Below are positions 1 through 10,906 of a stretch of 64,000 nucleotides of DNA, in pieces. The DNA lies in assembly GCA_027924645.1 (NCBI GenBank), contig BSBN01000845.1, forward strand, positions 1,798,001 to 1,862,000. Reading direction: 5' to 3'. Position 1 is the first letter of the stretch, and every line of letters begins with the position of its first letter. The position numbers were made by a program, and so were the translations under genes. The notes under the pieces were generated by a model that made no database searches, was not told the DNA's origin, and worked only from the letters and a program-made list of their open reading frames with translations. Source of the DNA: Cunninghamia lanceolata. Taxonomy: Eukaryota; Streptophyta; Pinopsida; Cupressales; Cupressaceae.

Positions 1-264
1 ATTGTAATCGGTTTGATTTACTGGATAATAATATTGGACTCTCTGTTTGGTGGATGTAGCCCGAGTTTGGGTGAACCACGTTAAAAATTGTCTCTCACTA
101 TTATTATTTCTGTGTATTTCCATTTCTCTGTTTAATCTTTATTTACATTTAATTGATATCTTCTGCCGGCTAACCCTAACACTAAGGTGCCAAGGAAAAC
201 ACAAAATCAGGCAAATTATATGTTGGGTTGCTTATAACAGAGATTTAACCTGAGTGATCAAAAC
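1..264. other. Upstream stretch with a Copia-LTR-like motif
   Basis: No supported gene. Positions 51-90 carry a 'ggatgtagcc...gaaccacgtt' string like one often seen near the 3' end of plant Copia LTRs, followed by a T-rich stretch. No primer binding site follows, so an LTR is only a suggestion. Near 257-264 the sequence aaaacag looks like a 3' splice site placed just before the open frame that follows. Confidence 0.25.
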
Positions 265-1458
265 AGCGAAGATTGCACGGAATAGTCCCATGGGGCACAG
301 AGGTAAATGTAGATTCAAATGCATTCTTAAACTTAGAAATAAATCTAAATAAGGATCAAGAAAACCCTAGAAACCCTAGTACGATATTTCTAAATTTGAA
401 TGGTGAAAAGCCAAATGAAAGCGGAGCTCAGAGCAAGGGGGCTGATAATAATATTAAGCCCCATAGGCACTTCAATGTGGCTGATTGGAAAAAATCTATG
501 AAAAAGAAAATTCAGCTGGTTAAAACTAAGGTTTCAGAATTAAATCATATGTACTATGAAGAGGTGCTGAAAGATGAGGATAGAAGCCATTGTAGTCGTG
601 ATGGGGATCCTCAAATTGATCATGGTAGAGGGCCAAGTGATGATTTGGTATGTGGCAGAGCATGTGCTTTAAATTTAGAGGATTTTTCTGTTGTGTTGGA
701 GTTGAATGGAAGGGAAATAGGGAATACTTGTGAAATAGGCAGTGTATGCCATCAGAATGGGGAATTCGCAAATGGGGCAGAGCAATTCTTAGTGCCCTAT
801 AGTGTAATTGAGTCTAGCAAGGATGCCCAGCTGGCGGTTTTGGTTTCCTTGCTCGACGATGAAGATGAGCATGATGGGGCTTGCCAAGCAGGGGTTGGTG
901 GTAAGAGAAAGAGGAAGCGAGTAAGGCGATTGCAATGTAGGAAAGAAATTGGAGGGTTAGACCAGTACCTTGACACACATGTTATTGACAGATGCATGGA
1001 GTAAGTTCAAGTTTTATCCTGTGTTAATATTAAACTTGTGTCACTTGATATCAAGTGGCGTGATCTGAAATGTGGATGATTTTTGAACTTTGATCACAAG
1101 TTTTGTCCAAAAGCCTTTTATATTAAATCACTTGTTTTTGGTTGTATAGCACTTACATTTGCATTCTCAAATTGGTTGTGTGACTGATGCTTTGATGTTA
1201 CTGCTGAATGATCATCATCAAGTCAAAATATTTTGGCTAGATATTTTTCTATGTCCTCTAGTATTGTAGGCCAACAAATTTTTATGTTTATTTTATTTTT
1301 TAAATAGCTCTTTGGAGTCACCTCCTTCAGTCTATTCTAAGCTACCTATAGTGTGTACCGACATTCACAAACTCCATGACTTAGTTGGTTGGCTTCATTA
1401 CTCCAGTTACACTGAATCTAGTCTGAAGCCATTGAAAGTGATAGCTTCCATAGTTAAG
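265..1458 (+). CDS. Possible multi-exon host gene of unknown function (partial)
   Basis: Exon 1 (about 265-1000) is an open frame of about 242 codons with no good ATG at its start. An acceptor-like site precedes it, so it is probably an internal exon. It holds a lysine-rich stretch (KKSMKKKIQLVK), acidic patches and a basic cluster near its end (GGKRKRKRVRR) that could be a nuclear localisation signal. It ends at gga|gtaagt, a near-perfect splice donor at 1001. A 307-base AT-rich intron ends at tag 1305-1307. Exon 2 (1308-1458) continues in frame without stops, contains HKLHDLVGWLHYSSYTESS, and ends at aag|gtgcgc. Later exons are unclear: 1942-2065 is open and protein-like (VASVELGSELDMFSGLYQNG), but its phase does not fit exon 2 through the visible acceptor. 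I do not recognise the family. It could be a relic. Confidence 0.4.
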
Positions 1459-4123
1459 GTGCGCTAAAAAAAATCTACAGCTTTTTGTTAATGTAATTTC
1501 TTAGATTTATCATGATTTTGTTAATATGTTGAATTTCCATTTTCACTGTAAAGCCAAATCTTTCATTTTTTCAATAAAATTCATAGATAAGAACCATGCC
1601 AATTCTAATTTCAAATTGGACCATATAAAAAAAAAATTCAAATTGGACCTCTCCTTTTACGACACTGTTAACCTATTTTTTTGGAATACAAAGATCATGG
1701 GGAAAAATCAATCCTGACAAAGTTTTTAGGTGGAGGAGTAGAAAGGAAACCCAACCTACAGATAACTCATAGGTTTAATTGCCTTTAAGATTGACACTTG
1801 AGGAAAAAAATTGAGACATGTATGTAATTTTTGTGGTAAAGACTGAGCGATGTTACTAAGAAGGCCAACATTTGAAGCTCGACATTAATTTGGGTAAAAG
1901 AAGATTAAACCCAAGTATGAACCCTAGGTAATTTTGACAGAGTAGATTGCCCTCAGTCTATGGTAGCATCTGTTGAATTGGGATCCGAGCTCGACATGTT
2001 CTCTGGTCTCTATCAAAATGGGGCTTTGAGAATCGCTCAAGAATGGTTTGTAGGGAAGTTATTCATTTTTCATTTCTTTTTTTCTTTTTTTTCAAATTTT
2101 TTTCAATTTTTTTTAAAATTTATTTTAAATACTTAAGGGAAAACTAATAATAAGTGAATTAGCAATATTGTTATTGGAATGACAATAAAGACTTTCATGA
2201 AGGTTGGACTATAGTAAAACACTAGAATAAATTTGTACCTGATTACATAGTTAATTATATTGTGTGTTATCTCAACTGTCATTGTGATGGACTCCTTTTT
2301 AAATAAAATTTTATATCTCACTGTATTTTGTTTGATGATTAAATGAGAATTTTTTTCAAGGTCATCACCTATCAAAGCTTCCAAAAATATTATTTTACAT
2401 GCTACCAAAGCCTGCCATAGACAAAAGCACAAAGCCATATCATTACTCTTGGCATGGACAAAAGCGGATGACACAAAGACCCTGGAGGATATATGCTTCT
2501 GTAGTAGACTAAACTTGTTCGAGACATAAAACCAACTAAAAGAGCTATATGTCTCCTTGAAAAAAAAAGTTAAAAAGATGCAACATCCACATCGCAAATT
2601 ATATTCAAAAAACAAAAGAATCCCTTTCCACTGAAAGAATTGATTCAAGGATGTGGAGGTTTTTTATGTTTTTTAAAGGTATTTCTATCACTTCTTTGTT
2701 TTTTTTAGCACAAAAAACTAATAATCTGATTGCTGCAATTCCTTAACTATAGAAAATATACAGCACTTTAGATGTTATGAACTATATAAATTTCCTAAAT
2801 TTTAACCACAGAGTATATAAATTTTTAAAATTTCATATTCAAAGTACATCAAACTACTTATTAAAATAAAATACCAATGAAAAATATAAATACTCACCTC
2901 TGTAACTGCTTCTCTCTATAGCTATTTCTCTGCTTCTGTGTTCTATAGCTACTTTAGCTGCCTCCACCTTTTCTGTCTGCCTCCACCTTTTCTGTAGCCG
3001 CTTCTCTCTGTAGTTGCTTTCGTAATCGGTAGAAATATATTGAATTTAATTATATTTATAAAAGCTTAGAGGCGGTGAATAAGGGGATGAATTAATGCAT
3101 AAAATCTACCATCCACAGCTAGGTCTACATTAACTCCAAAATCTATCTTAGATTTACTCCTCCAAAGTCATTTACTCCTGAAATCTTTAGATCTACTTGT
3201 GAAATCTTTAGATTTGATGCATTTACTCCTTCGTGAGATGGGATGTTCTAGAAATTAAAAAATTATAGTTATAATCTACTATAATAGAGTATTATAGTAA
3301 ATTTATAGTATTAATATATACTACTATTATTTGATAGATTTTCAATTGTTAATATTAATTTATAAATACTAAATTAATCAATAAGGATTTCATATCATAA
3401 TAATATTTTAATATAATACTATTAATTATGAAATAAGCATATATCCATCATTTTTTTAATATATAATAATTTAAAAAATATATTAATATTGAATTTAATA
3501 TATAATAAAAATAAAATATTCTAGTATAATTAATCAATTATAGTTATAATACAGTATAATAAATTATTATAGATTTATATTATTAATATAATATTATACT
3601 ACTATTTTTTAAATTAGTCTTTACCACATTTTTTTAAAAATAACCTTCACAATGTAATTATATTAATAAACAATTGAAAATAAAAAAATTTCAAAATATT
3701 TTTTAATGGAAATAATTAACATTATTGTTTTAGGATAACTTAAATAATAATCATAATATTAACATTATTATTAATATATTAATTATTCAATGTCATATAT
3801 AATAAAAATTAATTATATTAATAAACAATTAAATAAAAAGCCTTCCATAGAGAATACTTTGTAAATTAAATGGAAAGCAATACAAACTACTAATTTTTTA
3901 AATGGAAAGTAATAGAAAGGAATAATTTTTTTCAAAGCTTTAATGGTACAGGAGGAGGAAATAATGGTCACCAGATCAACTGCTTTAAAAATATCAAATG
4001 GGAAGCTCAGATAATTCTTAAATATGAGGTAACTACTCTTCCACCTAGTCACAGAGGAGTTAAATCTGAGGTAACCACTCCAGCCACGTAAACCTGAAAT
4101 CTGGCCAGCACAGATATTTAATT
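1459..4123. other. AT-rich intergenic DNA
   Basis: No gene is supported, apart from the possible exon at about 1942-2065. An open stretch near 2385-2570 reads as protein-like on the plus strand but has no context. From 3240 to 3800 the DNA is very AT-rich and contains two related blocks (about 3262-3335 and 3537-3612) sharing a tagttataat...tattatag...tatagattaatata pattern. Confidence 0.5.
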
Positions 4124-4476
4124 CCATTAATGAAGTTGGTAAGATTTTTTGCGTTTTTCTAGAAGTGTCTGAGAACGAGTTTTTACAGCATGAGACAATT
4201 GCGAGCAGAATAATGCTCACATTTCTGCCGTGTTTTGTTATTTTTACAGCGTGAGACAATTCTGAGCACTATAATGCTCACACCATTAATGAAGTTGGTA
4301 TGAAAAACCATTAATGAAGTTGGTAAGATTTTTCACGTTTTTCTAGAAGTGTTTGAGAATGAGTTTTTACAGCATGAGACAATTCTGAGCAGTATAATGC
4401 TCACATTTTGCTCACATTTCTGCCGTGTTTTTTTATTTTTACGGCGTGAGACAATTCCGAGCACTATAATGCTCAC
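4124..4476. repeat. Tandem duplication, about 160-bp unit with internal 40-bp subrepeats
   Basis: Unit A (4124-4281) and unit B (4308-4476) both start ccattaatgaagttggtaag, run through tttttctagaagtgt, and end ataatgctcac. A partial third start lies between them (4283-4307). Each unit holds two copies of a subrepeat built on ttttacagc(a/g)tgagacaatt followed by gagca...ataatgctcac, so four copies are present. Each subrepeat has a small inverted repeat (tgagca...tgctca). The block lies just upstream of the GRP1 promoter and does not look coding. Confidence 0.8.
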
Positions 4477-4498
4477 AACTAAAAGCCTATCGGCTAAC

Positions 4499-5241
4499 TA
4501 GTGTAGTCTAAATTACCAAATATCAATGATTTTATGTTGTTAAATAGAAAATTCTGTAGCAAATAATGACAGTGTGAATACCCAGTGAGTTGTAACTCAC
4601 CGACTGTATGGTTGGGCCACCTGGATCTGCAGTCAACACCATCTAACCAATAAAATTGCTCGGCTGCTTTCGACTGTTCTAATCGTACTGTTTGTCGACT
4701 CCATATTCATTGTCTTTGACCATCTGTACGAACGTCGACCAGCCTTTCACTTACAACGCACCAACTCGTTAAGACGTTCCATGTGAATTTAATGCACTAT
4801 AAACTCTCAACTAAAACAGCGATCATAACAATAATTGATTTCTTCTTTTCTGTAGCAATGATTGTATGTTGCTAAACAGAAGTTTCTGTAGCAAATAATG
4901 ACCGCGTGAATTTAATGCACTATGAACTCTTAAGTAAAATAACGATCATAAAAATAATTGATTTCTTCTTTTCTGGATGGGGAAGCTCACCGACTCTGAA
5001 ACCTGACAAGGCGCGTGGGATTTCAGAGCAATTAATTTCCACGATGATGCGGCAATTGGGTGTTTCTTCTTTAATGGATAATCATGTTGGACTTGCAATG
5101 CACCTTGGTTTGTTGAGGTATTAAATGCCAGTCTATGGCTGTCATACGTCGGGACTTCCATTCAAGTTATTAAGTACATTGTATTGACTATATAAGGGGA
5201 ACCAAGAGATAGAATTTTGTGAAAGAAAGAGTTCTATCGAC
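4499..5241 (+). promoter_or_regulatory. GRP1 promoter with duplicated module and TATA box
   Basis: A module containing gcaatgattgtatgttgct, tttaatgcactat and aataattgatttcttctttt occurs twice: about 4510-4852 (split by the 204-bp insertion) and 4853-4975. The GRP2 copy has it once. A TATA box (tatataa, 5189-5195) lies about 47 bases before the ATG at 5242, giving a short leader. The region from 4853 to the TATA box is strongly conserved in the GRP2 copy at 19,264-19,628, which supports a promoter role. Confidence 0.6.
4579..4782. other. 204-bp insertion in the GRP1 promoter
   Basis: The segment is less AT-rich than its surroundings and is absent from the matching place in the GRP2 promoter (about 19,343-19,353). 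It is flanked by GTGAA at 4574-4578 and 4783-4787, which looks like a 5-bp target duplication. It has no obvious terminal repeats or coding capacity. Confidence 0.45.
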
Positions 5242-6560
5242 ATGGCAGGCACAAGAAAGATGGCATTCAAGCTCAAGCTCTCTGGCATGCTTGCGACGGT
5301 CATGCTTATTATGGTGGGAGTAGTAGCTATTTGTGAGGGCAGAAAGCTCCAGACACAAACAGCATATCAAACGGATAACTTTGGAGGTGGTGGAGGACTT
5401 GGTGGGGGTGGCAGTTTTGGGAAAGGCGGTGGTGGGGGTCTTGGCGGCGGTGGCGGTTTTGGGAAAGGTGGCGGTGGGGGCTTAGGAGGTGGTGGAGGCA
5501 TTGGTGGTGGTGGAGGACTTGGTGGCGGTGGCGGTGGAGGACTTGGTGGGGGCTTGGTGGTGGTCGAGGAGCTGGCGGCGGCCTAGGTGGAGGTGCTGGT
5601 GCAGGTGGTGGAGCTGGAGGAGGTTTAGGTGGAGGTGGTGGTGTAGGTGGAGGTGCTGGAGGAGGCTTTGGTGGAGGGGCTGGTGGTGGAGCTGGGGGTG
5701 GCTTAGGCAGTGGAGCTGGTGGAGGCAGTGGTGCTGGTGGATGTGCAGGAGGAGGCTTTGGTGGAGGAGCTAGTGGTGGAGCTGGGGGTGGCTTAGGCGG
5801 TGGTGCTGGTGGAGGTAGAGGTGCTAGAGGAGGCTTTGGTGGAGGAAGTGGTGGTAGTGTAGGAGGGGGTGCTGGTGGTGGGAAAGGAGGAGGATTTAGA
5901 GGAGGAGCACGAGGTGGAGGTGGAGCTGGTGGAGGCCTTGGGGGAGGAGGTGGTTTCAGTGGTGGTGTAGGAGGCGGTGGAGGATTTTAAGTTGTTTTTC
6001 TAAAGTTTATATTGATGCATTCTAAAAATTATGATATAATGTAAAGCTTTCAAGCCATGAAATAATATTAATTTATGTATTATGATCTATATATTTGTAG
6101 AGCTCAAGTTGTGGAAAATCGTTGCGTTAATAATGTATTAAAAACAACACCATACTAAGAATATGAAGATGGTGTTCTAATTTAAATAGTTCCAGAATAC
6201 GAAGATGGTATGCTAATTTAAATAGTTCCATGATATTTTATATAAATTTTATTAATAAACGAGATGTTTGGGAAAAAATTGTATGAAAATCTACATGGGC
6301 ATTGACTACATTTCTCGATAATAACGAAGGACAAGATTATAGGTGTGTATATAATTCGTAATTACCAACATGTAATGTAATGTGATTACATTTACATTAA
6401 TTGTCTAGAAAAAATAATAAATAGTTCCCTTAAATAATAACACCTATCACAATAATATTTAAACATTTGTAGAAAATAACTTTGAAATGGATGGAGATTA
6501 TTAGGGAAGAGTTTATATAATTTGTGTGAAGTGGTCATCGGGGATTTAGTTCTATTTAAA
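4853..6560 (+). repeat. Segmental duplication, copy 1 (GRP1 unit)
   Basis: Promoter, gene and about 560 bases of 3' flank recur as copy 2, in two parts: 19,264-19,628 and 36,644-38,155. The 3' flanks share strings such as attctaaaaattatgatata, accaacatgtaatgtaatgt and tggatggagattattaggga, and diverge after about 6,545. Whole-unit duplication, rather than copying of an RNA, is indicated because promoter and flank are included. Confidence 0.8.
5242..5990 (+). CDS. Glycine-rich secreted (cell-wall type) protein GRP1, frameshifted
   Basis: The protein begins with a signal peptide: basic residues (MAGTRKMAFKLK), then a hydrophobic core (MLATVMLIMVGVVAI), then CEG/RKLQ as the likely cleavage area. 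The mature part is glycine repeats of GGGLGGGG and GGFGKGGGG type, as in class I plant glycine-rich wall proteins, which are exported and structural. The frame opened at 5242 stops at TAG 5587 after LVVVEELAAA. The next frame then carries uninterrupted GGX repeats to GGGGF and TAA at 5988-5990, matching the end of GRP2. A one-base change in the G run at 5548-5552 explains this. It could be a true mutation or a homopolymer reading error. The start is supported by the TATA box and by the signal peptide shared with GRP2. Confidence 0.75.
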
Positions 6561-8649
6561 TAACATTTGATTCAATGGATAAATAGTCAATACCAGTTTT
6601 ACGAATTTAAAAAAAAAAATAGTCAATACCAGTTTTATACCTTATGTACATCAAAAGTGGTAAATAGTTGTCCTATTTTTATTGACCAAAAAATGGTGAA
6701 TAGTTGAACCAAATAATGTTTTAGATTAGTCAAGGACCTAAGTCCTCACATAATAACCATTGTATTAACTATATTGTATTGGTTGTTTATGAACAACAAA
6801 TTATTGGAGGCAACCTTCCCAATCTTTTTAGAATGAAGTGTTTCATAATTGGCAATCGCTATTAAGTCTTTGACATAGTAAACATAAATACATGAGTAAG
6901 TTGTAATTAAATTATTGATAATAATTGTGATACCATAGAGGTGAAGAGTGAATCCCTAACACTTTTTCCCACTTGTTTTGGACTCACTTTGACCTCTCAT
7001 CCCTAATGCAATAGTTTACTATCCCAATGGTGTGTTTATGTGCAAGAGTTGGCATTTGTCCTAAGCCTAACTTGAACAAGTGACTCTCATTCCCCAAGGA
7101 TTTCGATATGAGCCCTATCTTTCTTGTTCTCCATCATAGGTGAAGCCCACAATGGTAGCATTGTCCCCTAATTTCCAAAATCAAAACTAATCTTGGGCCC
7201 AAGATAACTCAATCTCAACTTATTGTTACTTGTTGACTTAAGCATGAAATGTTCAAATTTGCATGCTAGGGTGCTATATAAAAGGACAAAGCACTAGTTT
7301 ATGGAGATTATTCGATGTTATGAATTCAAGAGCATTAATTAAACATTATGTTGTCATAGAAAGCATGACATCAACATTTGCTAAATCATAAGGACAAATG
7401 CATAGGCATTTGTACTCTACCTAGTCTGTCTTTGTTCATTTTAAACATTATGTAATCAATGTAATTGGGCTTGACTATAATCAAGACAAGACATTTATTC
7501 CTTCTCTTGATAGGAGACTTCTTGGGGTTAGGCTAGAGAAAGTCACATGATAAGAGTCAACAAGGCTATGTGTTGGGTTAAAAATATTTCTTGGAAAGAA
7601 AATGTTGTTATTGATAGAAAGAACTCCAAATTTAACAAGTGTTACTTGGAAAGTTGTAAATGTAGTTTTTAAAAAAGATTAACAAGGGGATTTCCAAGAA
7701 GCAGGATCATTAAAAAATTGTTAGAATGACAGGGACTAATGATTTGCAAGAGATCGTTGTTTTGGAGTATTGACAAGGATGTGATAGTTTCTTGTTTGAA
7801 GGAAATTTGACTTGCAAGAGTTGTTGTGAATGTTGATAGAGATTTGTGTTTGCAATACATTTGATTTGGAAAGACTTTTTTCTCTTTGAGAAATATTTTT
7901 GTTTTCTAAGTTTGAGAAAATTGTTATTTTCTAATTGATTGATAGAATAACAATTTGAAAATAATGATTTCAAAATAGCAAATAAAATTTTAACTAAATT
8001 TCTACTAAACTAATCTATTTTACCTAACTACTAATAGAATTTGAATGCTACACTAATGTGAGAAAAGTTCTAATCTTGTAACTAAATGTTGTAAGTCTAG
8101 AGTTGAGGTGTGAAATTAAAAATGCTATATTATATTTGGAAATAAAAAATATCTAACCTTAAAGCTAAATGTCGTAGGCCTAGAGTTGGAGTTGAAATTT
8201 GTTCTTAGATGAACACTTGAATTTGTATTCATTGTAATCAATTGAGTAGGTGATGTTCTTAGGACCAAGCAAGGGCAGGGAATGAGAAATTGGATGACAT
8301 AAAGAGGGAAAATCAATTGACTTTTGTTGTCTAGTAGAAGTTTTGGTAGAGTTTTAAGATGAGTTCTCATTTCTATCTTTTGCAAGTAAAAATTTAGTTG
8401 TAGATGTTTTTCTAATATTCAGAGTGTATGTTTTATTATGTTAGTGTATGTAACATGAGAGTGAGAGTTCAATTTATTGATGAAAGGGATGAATTTGGGA
8501 AAATAAAACAAAAGGATGGAACTACTAGTGCTTGGAATTCCTATTTTGTCAAATCACAAAAAACTTTTGCTTCTCAATAGGTTGTGGTTTTAAAATTGCC
8601 TTGACAATTTAGTCAAAGATCACATTGATTTTAGAATCATCATGGAGGT
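5991..8649. other. GRP1 3' flank and intergenic DNA
   Basis: The first 560 bases are the 3' flank shared with GRP2. Beyond that I see no convincing gene; minus-strand open frames near 7,670-8,385 are AT-rich with no recognisable domain. A short two-unit repeat built on aaatgt(t/c)gtaggtctagagttg lies at about 8,068-8,117 and 8,153-8,200. Confidence 0.5.
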
Positions 8650-9118
8650 CATGAGTTGATCATGACAATTCCACTTCATTGTAGGATAATTTTGTCACAT
8701 AAAATTGGTGACAACTCTCTATGAGTTTTCCATTGGTGAATTTGACTTGCCGTTGACTCAACTTTCTTCATCATTGCTTCCAATGTACTTGCAAGTGATG
8801 CATGGTGGGGGTTTTCTATGAATTCCCTCATTACTGAAACTGATTCTACAATTAGAATTTTGTTTTGTTCTAAATACCCTAATAAATCCTCTTAGATTTG
8901 TGGAGGGTTTGTGGGAAGCATTGGAGGAGATTCTGGTGATATGTGGTTCTATTTAGGCAATTCTTCATCTAAATTAGGTTCTATGTTATGGTTTATACAT
9001 GTTAAAAATAATAAAAAGTAAGAAATGTATTTTAGAAAATTAAAATTTATGAAGATGCAAACAAAGTTTGATAAAAAAAACTTGTAAATCCTAATTACTT
9101 ACCTCTTCTATGAGATGG
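8650..9118 (-). pseudogene. Possible two-exon gene relic, unknown function
   Basis: On the minus strand ATGCCATCTCATAGAAGAG is followed by gtaagt, a good donor at about 9,100. About 110 bases later cataacatag precedes an open stretch in the matching phase that reads PNLDEELPK, then two in-frame stops, then a coherent segment with SVSVMREFIENPHHASLAS and MMKKVESTASQIHQW. Two stops and the lack of further exons suggest decay. The family is not recognised. The Gag-only retroelement inserted 40 bases upstream may have separated it from its 5' part. Confidence 0.3.
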
Positions 9119-9159
9119 CATTGTAAAATAACTTGGGATTGCAAGCTTTCAAATGTTGT

Positions 9160-9544
9160 TGTCAGATTCACCAAGATCTCTAGATAGATTTGTTTGTTCC
9201 AGATCAAGCCACATGAAACAAGAAAACACACACTCTTACCTGCGAGACTGATAAAAAACAAAGAATATTAAAGCAATGAAATAACACTGAAAATATGAAG
9301 CAATAGCCCAATGAATGGATGAATTAACTAATAATATGAAGTACATTATATAGCCAATAGTCATCTAAATTTAGTGGAGCCAAAATAGGCATGTCCACTT
9401 AATTAAGACTAGATAAAAAAGCATGACCAAGAATAGCATGATTCTAAAGATGGACTCCTTCCCAACTAGTACTCCTAAGCAAGCTTAACTCTTATGTGTA
9501 ATTATCCATGTGCATGTAAATGCAAGGGATAATATACACTAATA
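9160..9544 (-). repeat. 3' LTR of the Gag-only element
   Basis: It pairs with 12037-12422 along its whole length with scattered mismatches. It begins tgtcagattca on the plus strand and ends cactaata. It follows the purine-rich tract when read on the minus strand. Confidence 0.85.
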
Positions 9545-10063
9545 CCCCCCCTTAAGCAAAGATTAGGTGAGGAAATGAAGATGGGTCCCAGCAATGAGGC
9601 TTGATTAGGTACCCAAGTACAATGCAATACAATGCAATCTCTCATAAAGTGGAGAAAGGAAGAAAACCCTGTGGGAAAAGACTTCCCTCCAAAAGTGAAA
9701 AGAAAATGAAGAAGACTAGGAAGCCTCCTTGAAGATGATAACTCTGCATGAAGCCTAGAACCATGTTGCTCTGACTATGATGATGTAGATATGACGCCCC
9801 CATAGGAGAGTAAAAGAGACTATGCAGCCCCCCACAATGAAGTAGCCCCTATGCCATAAAAGAATGCACGTGTATGAATGCTAAAAATTATCCATTTATG
9901 GAAAATGACATTTCTTCCCTTAGGAAGAAACAACTTCAATGGTGAATCCTCAAAGAAGTGAGGTGAGGTGGTAAGTCTCATGATGTACCCTATCTCAGAA
10001 CATTGCTCAAATGTCGTCACGTTGATGTCAAAATGAGTCACAATCAAATCAGGAGGCTTGGGT

Positions 10064-10906
10064 CTAACTGAAAAAAAATGACCTCTCAAAATCATGTGAA
10101 AAATGATGAAGAAAAGGATCCGAAGAATTGATATATGGATGTGGATTGTCAATGCATGCCATGTGGCTACAAAGTGAATCCCATGAGATGTCCTGCAAAG
10201 AATCACTTGAAGACCTCATTGAAGCCTCTTTGAACTTTGTAGCAGTAGCAGGGGTATGTATAATGTCATCAAACAGTAAGATGAGATCCTCCAAGGCGTC
10301 ATCAAGATTTGATATGTGAGACTCTACAAACAAGAAAGAGACGTCTGGTAGGAATATGTCCCAATGAGGTGAATCAAGAAGATGAATGTGAGCCTGCTGC
10401 AAAGAATCACTGGAAGCTCTCGAAGAAGCAACTTTGGAATCTGATGAAGTAGCAGTTTCTGAGGGAGAGTCCTCAACTATAGATGGGGTATCAATGTATG
10501 CCAACCAAATAGACTGATCATCCCATGAAGATGTGTCGACACGCAAAGGGGAAATAGAAGTCTTAGTATCATGCTGGTTATCCACAGAAACATCACTTTC
10601 AGATGAATAATCAAGATCTCCATATAACTGTTGGATGATGGGCCAAGTAGTGAAAGGGCACTCAATGTGCTCTATATGATGTAAAATATCCATAGAAATA
10701 GTAAGACCTATTAGTTCGTAGACCATGTCTTTTTTGTTAAACCATTTATTCTTTTGTTTATAGTCACTTGGCTCAGGAATGAGTCCAAGGAGATAGGGTA
10801 ATTGATCATGTTCAAGACAATGATTCTTTATCACTTGTTTCCAAGTAAAATAGTTATTTGAGGTTAGTTTGACAATAGAAGGGTGGGAATAAATATCAGA
10901 ATCCAT
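10064..10906 (-). CDS. Copia-type Gag-like protein of the non-autonomous element
   Basis: The frame is 280 codons and starts MDSDIYSHPSIVKLTSNNYF. The pattern LTSNNYFTWKQVI followed by LPYLLGLIPEP resembles the start of plant Copia Gag proteins (DUF4219/UBN2 type), which form the particle around the element RNA. From about residue 105 the family resemblance is lost and the chain becomes Ser/Asp-rich, with a degenerate repeat around ASSDSLQ / SSSDSLQ. No zinc knuckle follows. A second overlapping minus frame (about 10,206-9,820) begins after a TTTTTTTTCAG stretch and might be a spliced or frameshifted continuation. The ATG was chosen because the Gag-like motif starts 10 residues after it. Confidence 0.65.
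   Translation of the reverse strand: MDSDIYSHPSIVKLTSNNYFTWKQVIKNHCLEHDQLPYLLGLIPEPSDYKQKNKWFNKKDMVYELIGLTISMDILHHIEHIECPFTTWPIIQQLYGDLDYSSESDVSVDNQHDTKTSISPLRVDTSSWDDQSIWLAYIDTPSIVEDSPSETATSSDSKVASSRASSDSLQQAHIHLLDSPHWDIFLPDVSFLFVESHISNLDDALEDLILLFDDIIHTPATATKFKEASMRSSSDSLQDISWDSLCSHMACIDNPHPYINSSDPFLHHFSHDFERSFFFS

Noticed and set aside
2133..2648. 171-codon minus-strand open frame
   Set aside because: It is AT-driven and rich in Phe/Ile with no domain. The plus strand in part of it looks more protein-like, so neither is called.
5489..5773. Trp/Arg-rich plus frame inside GRP1
   Set aside because: It is a shifted reading of the GGX repeat; the composition is an artefact.
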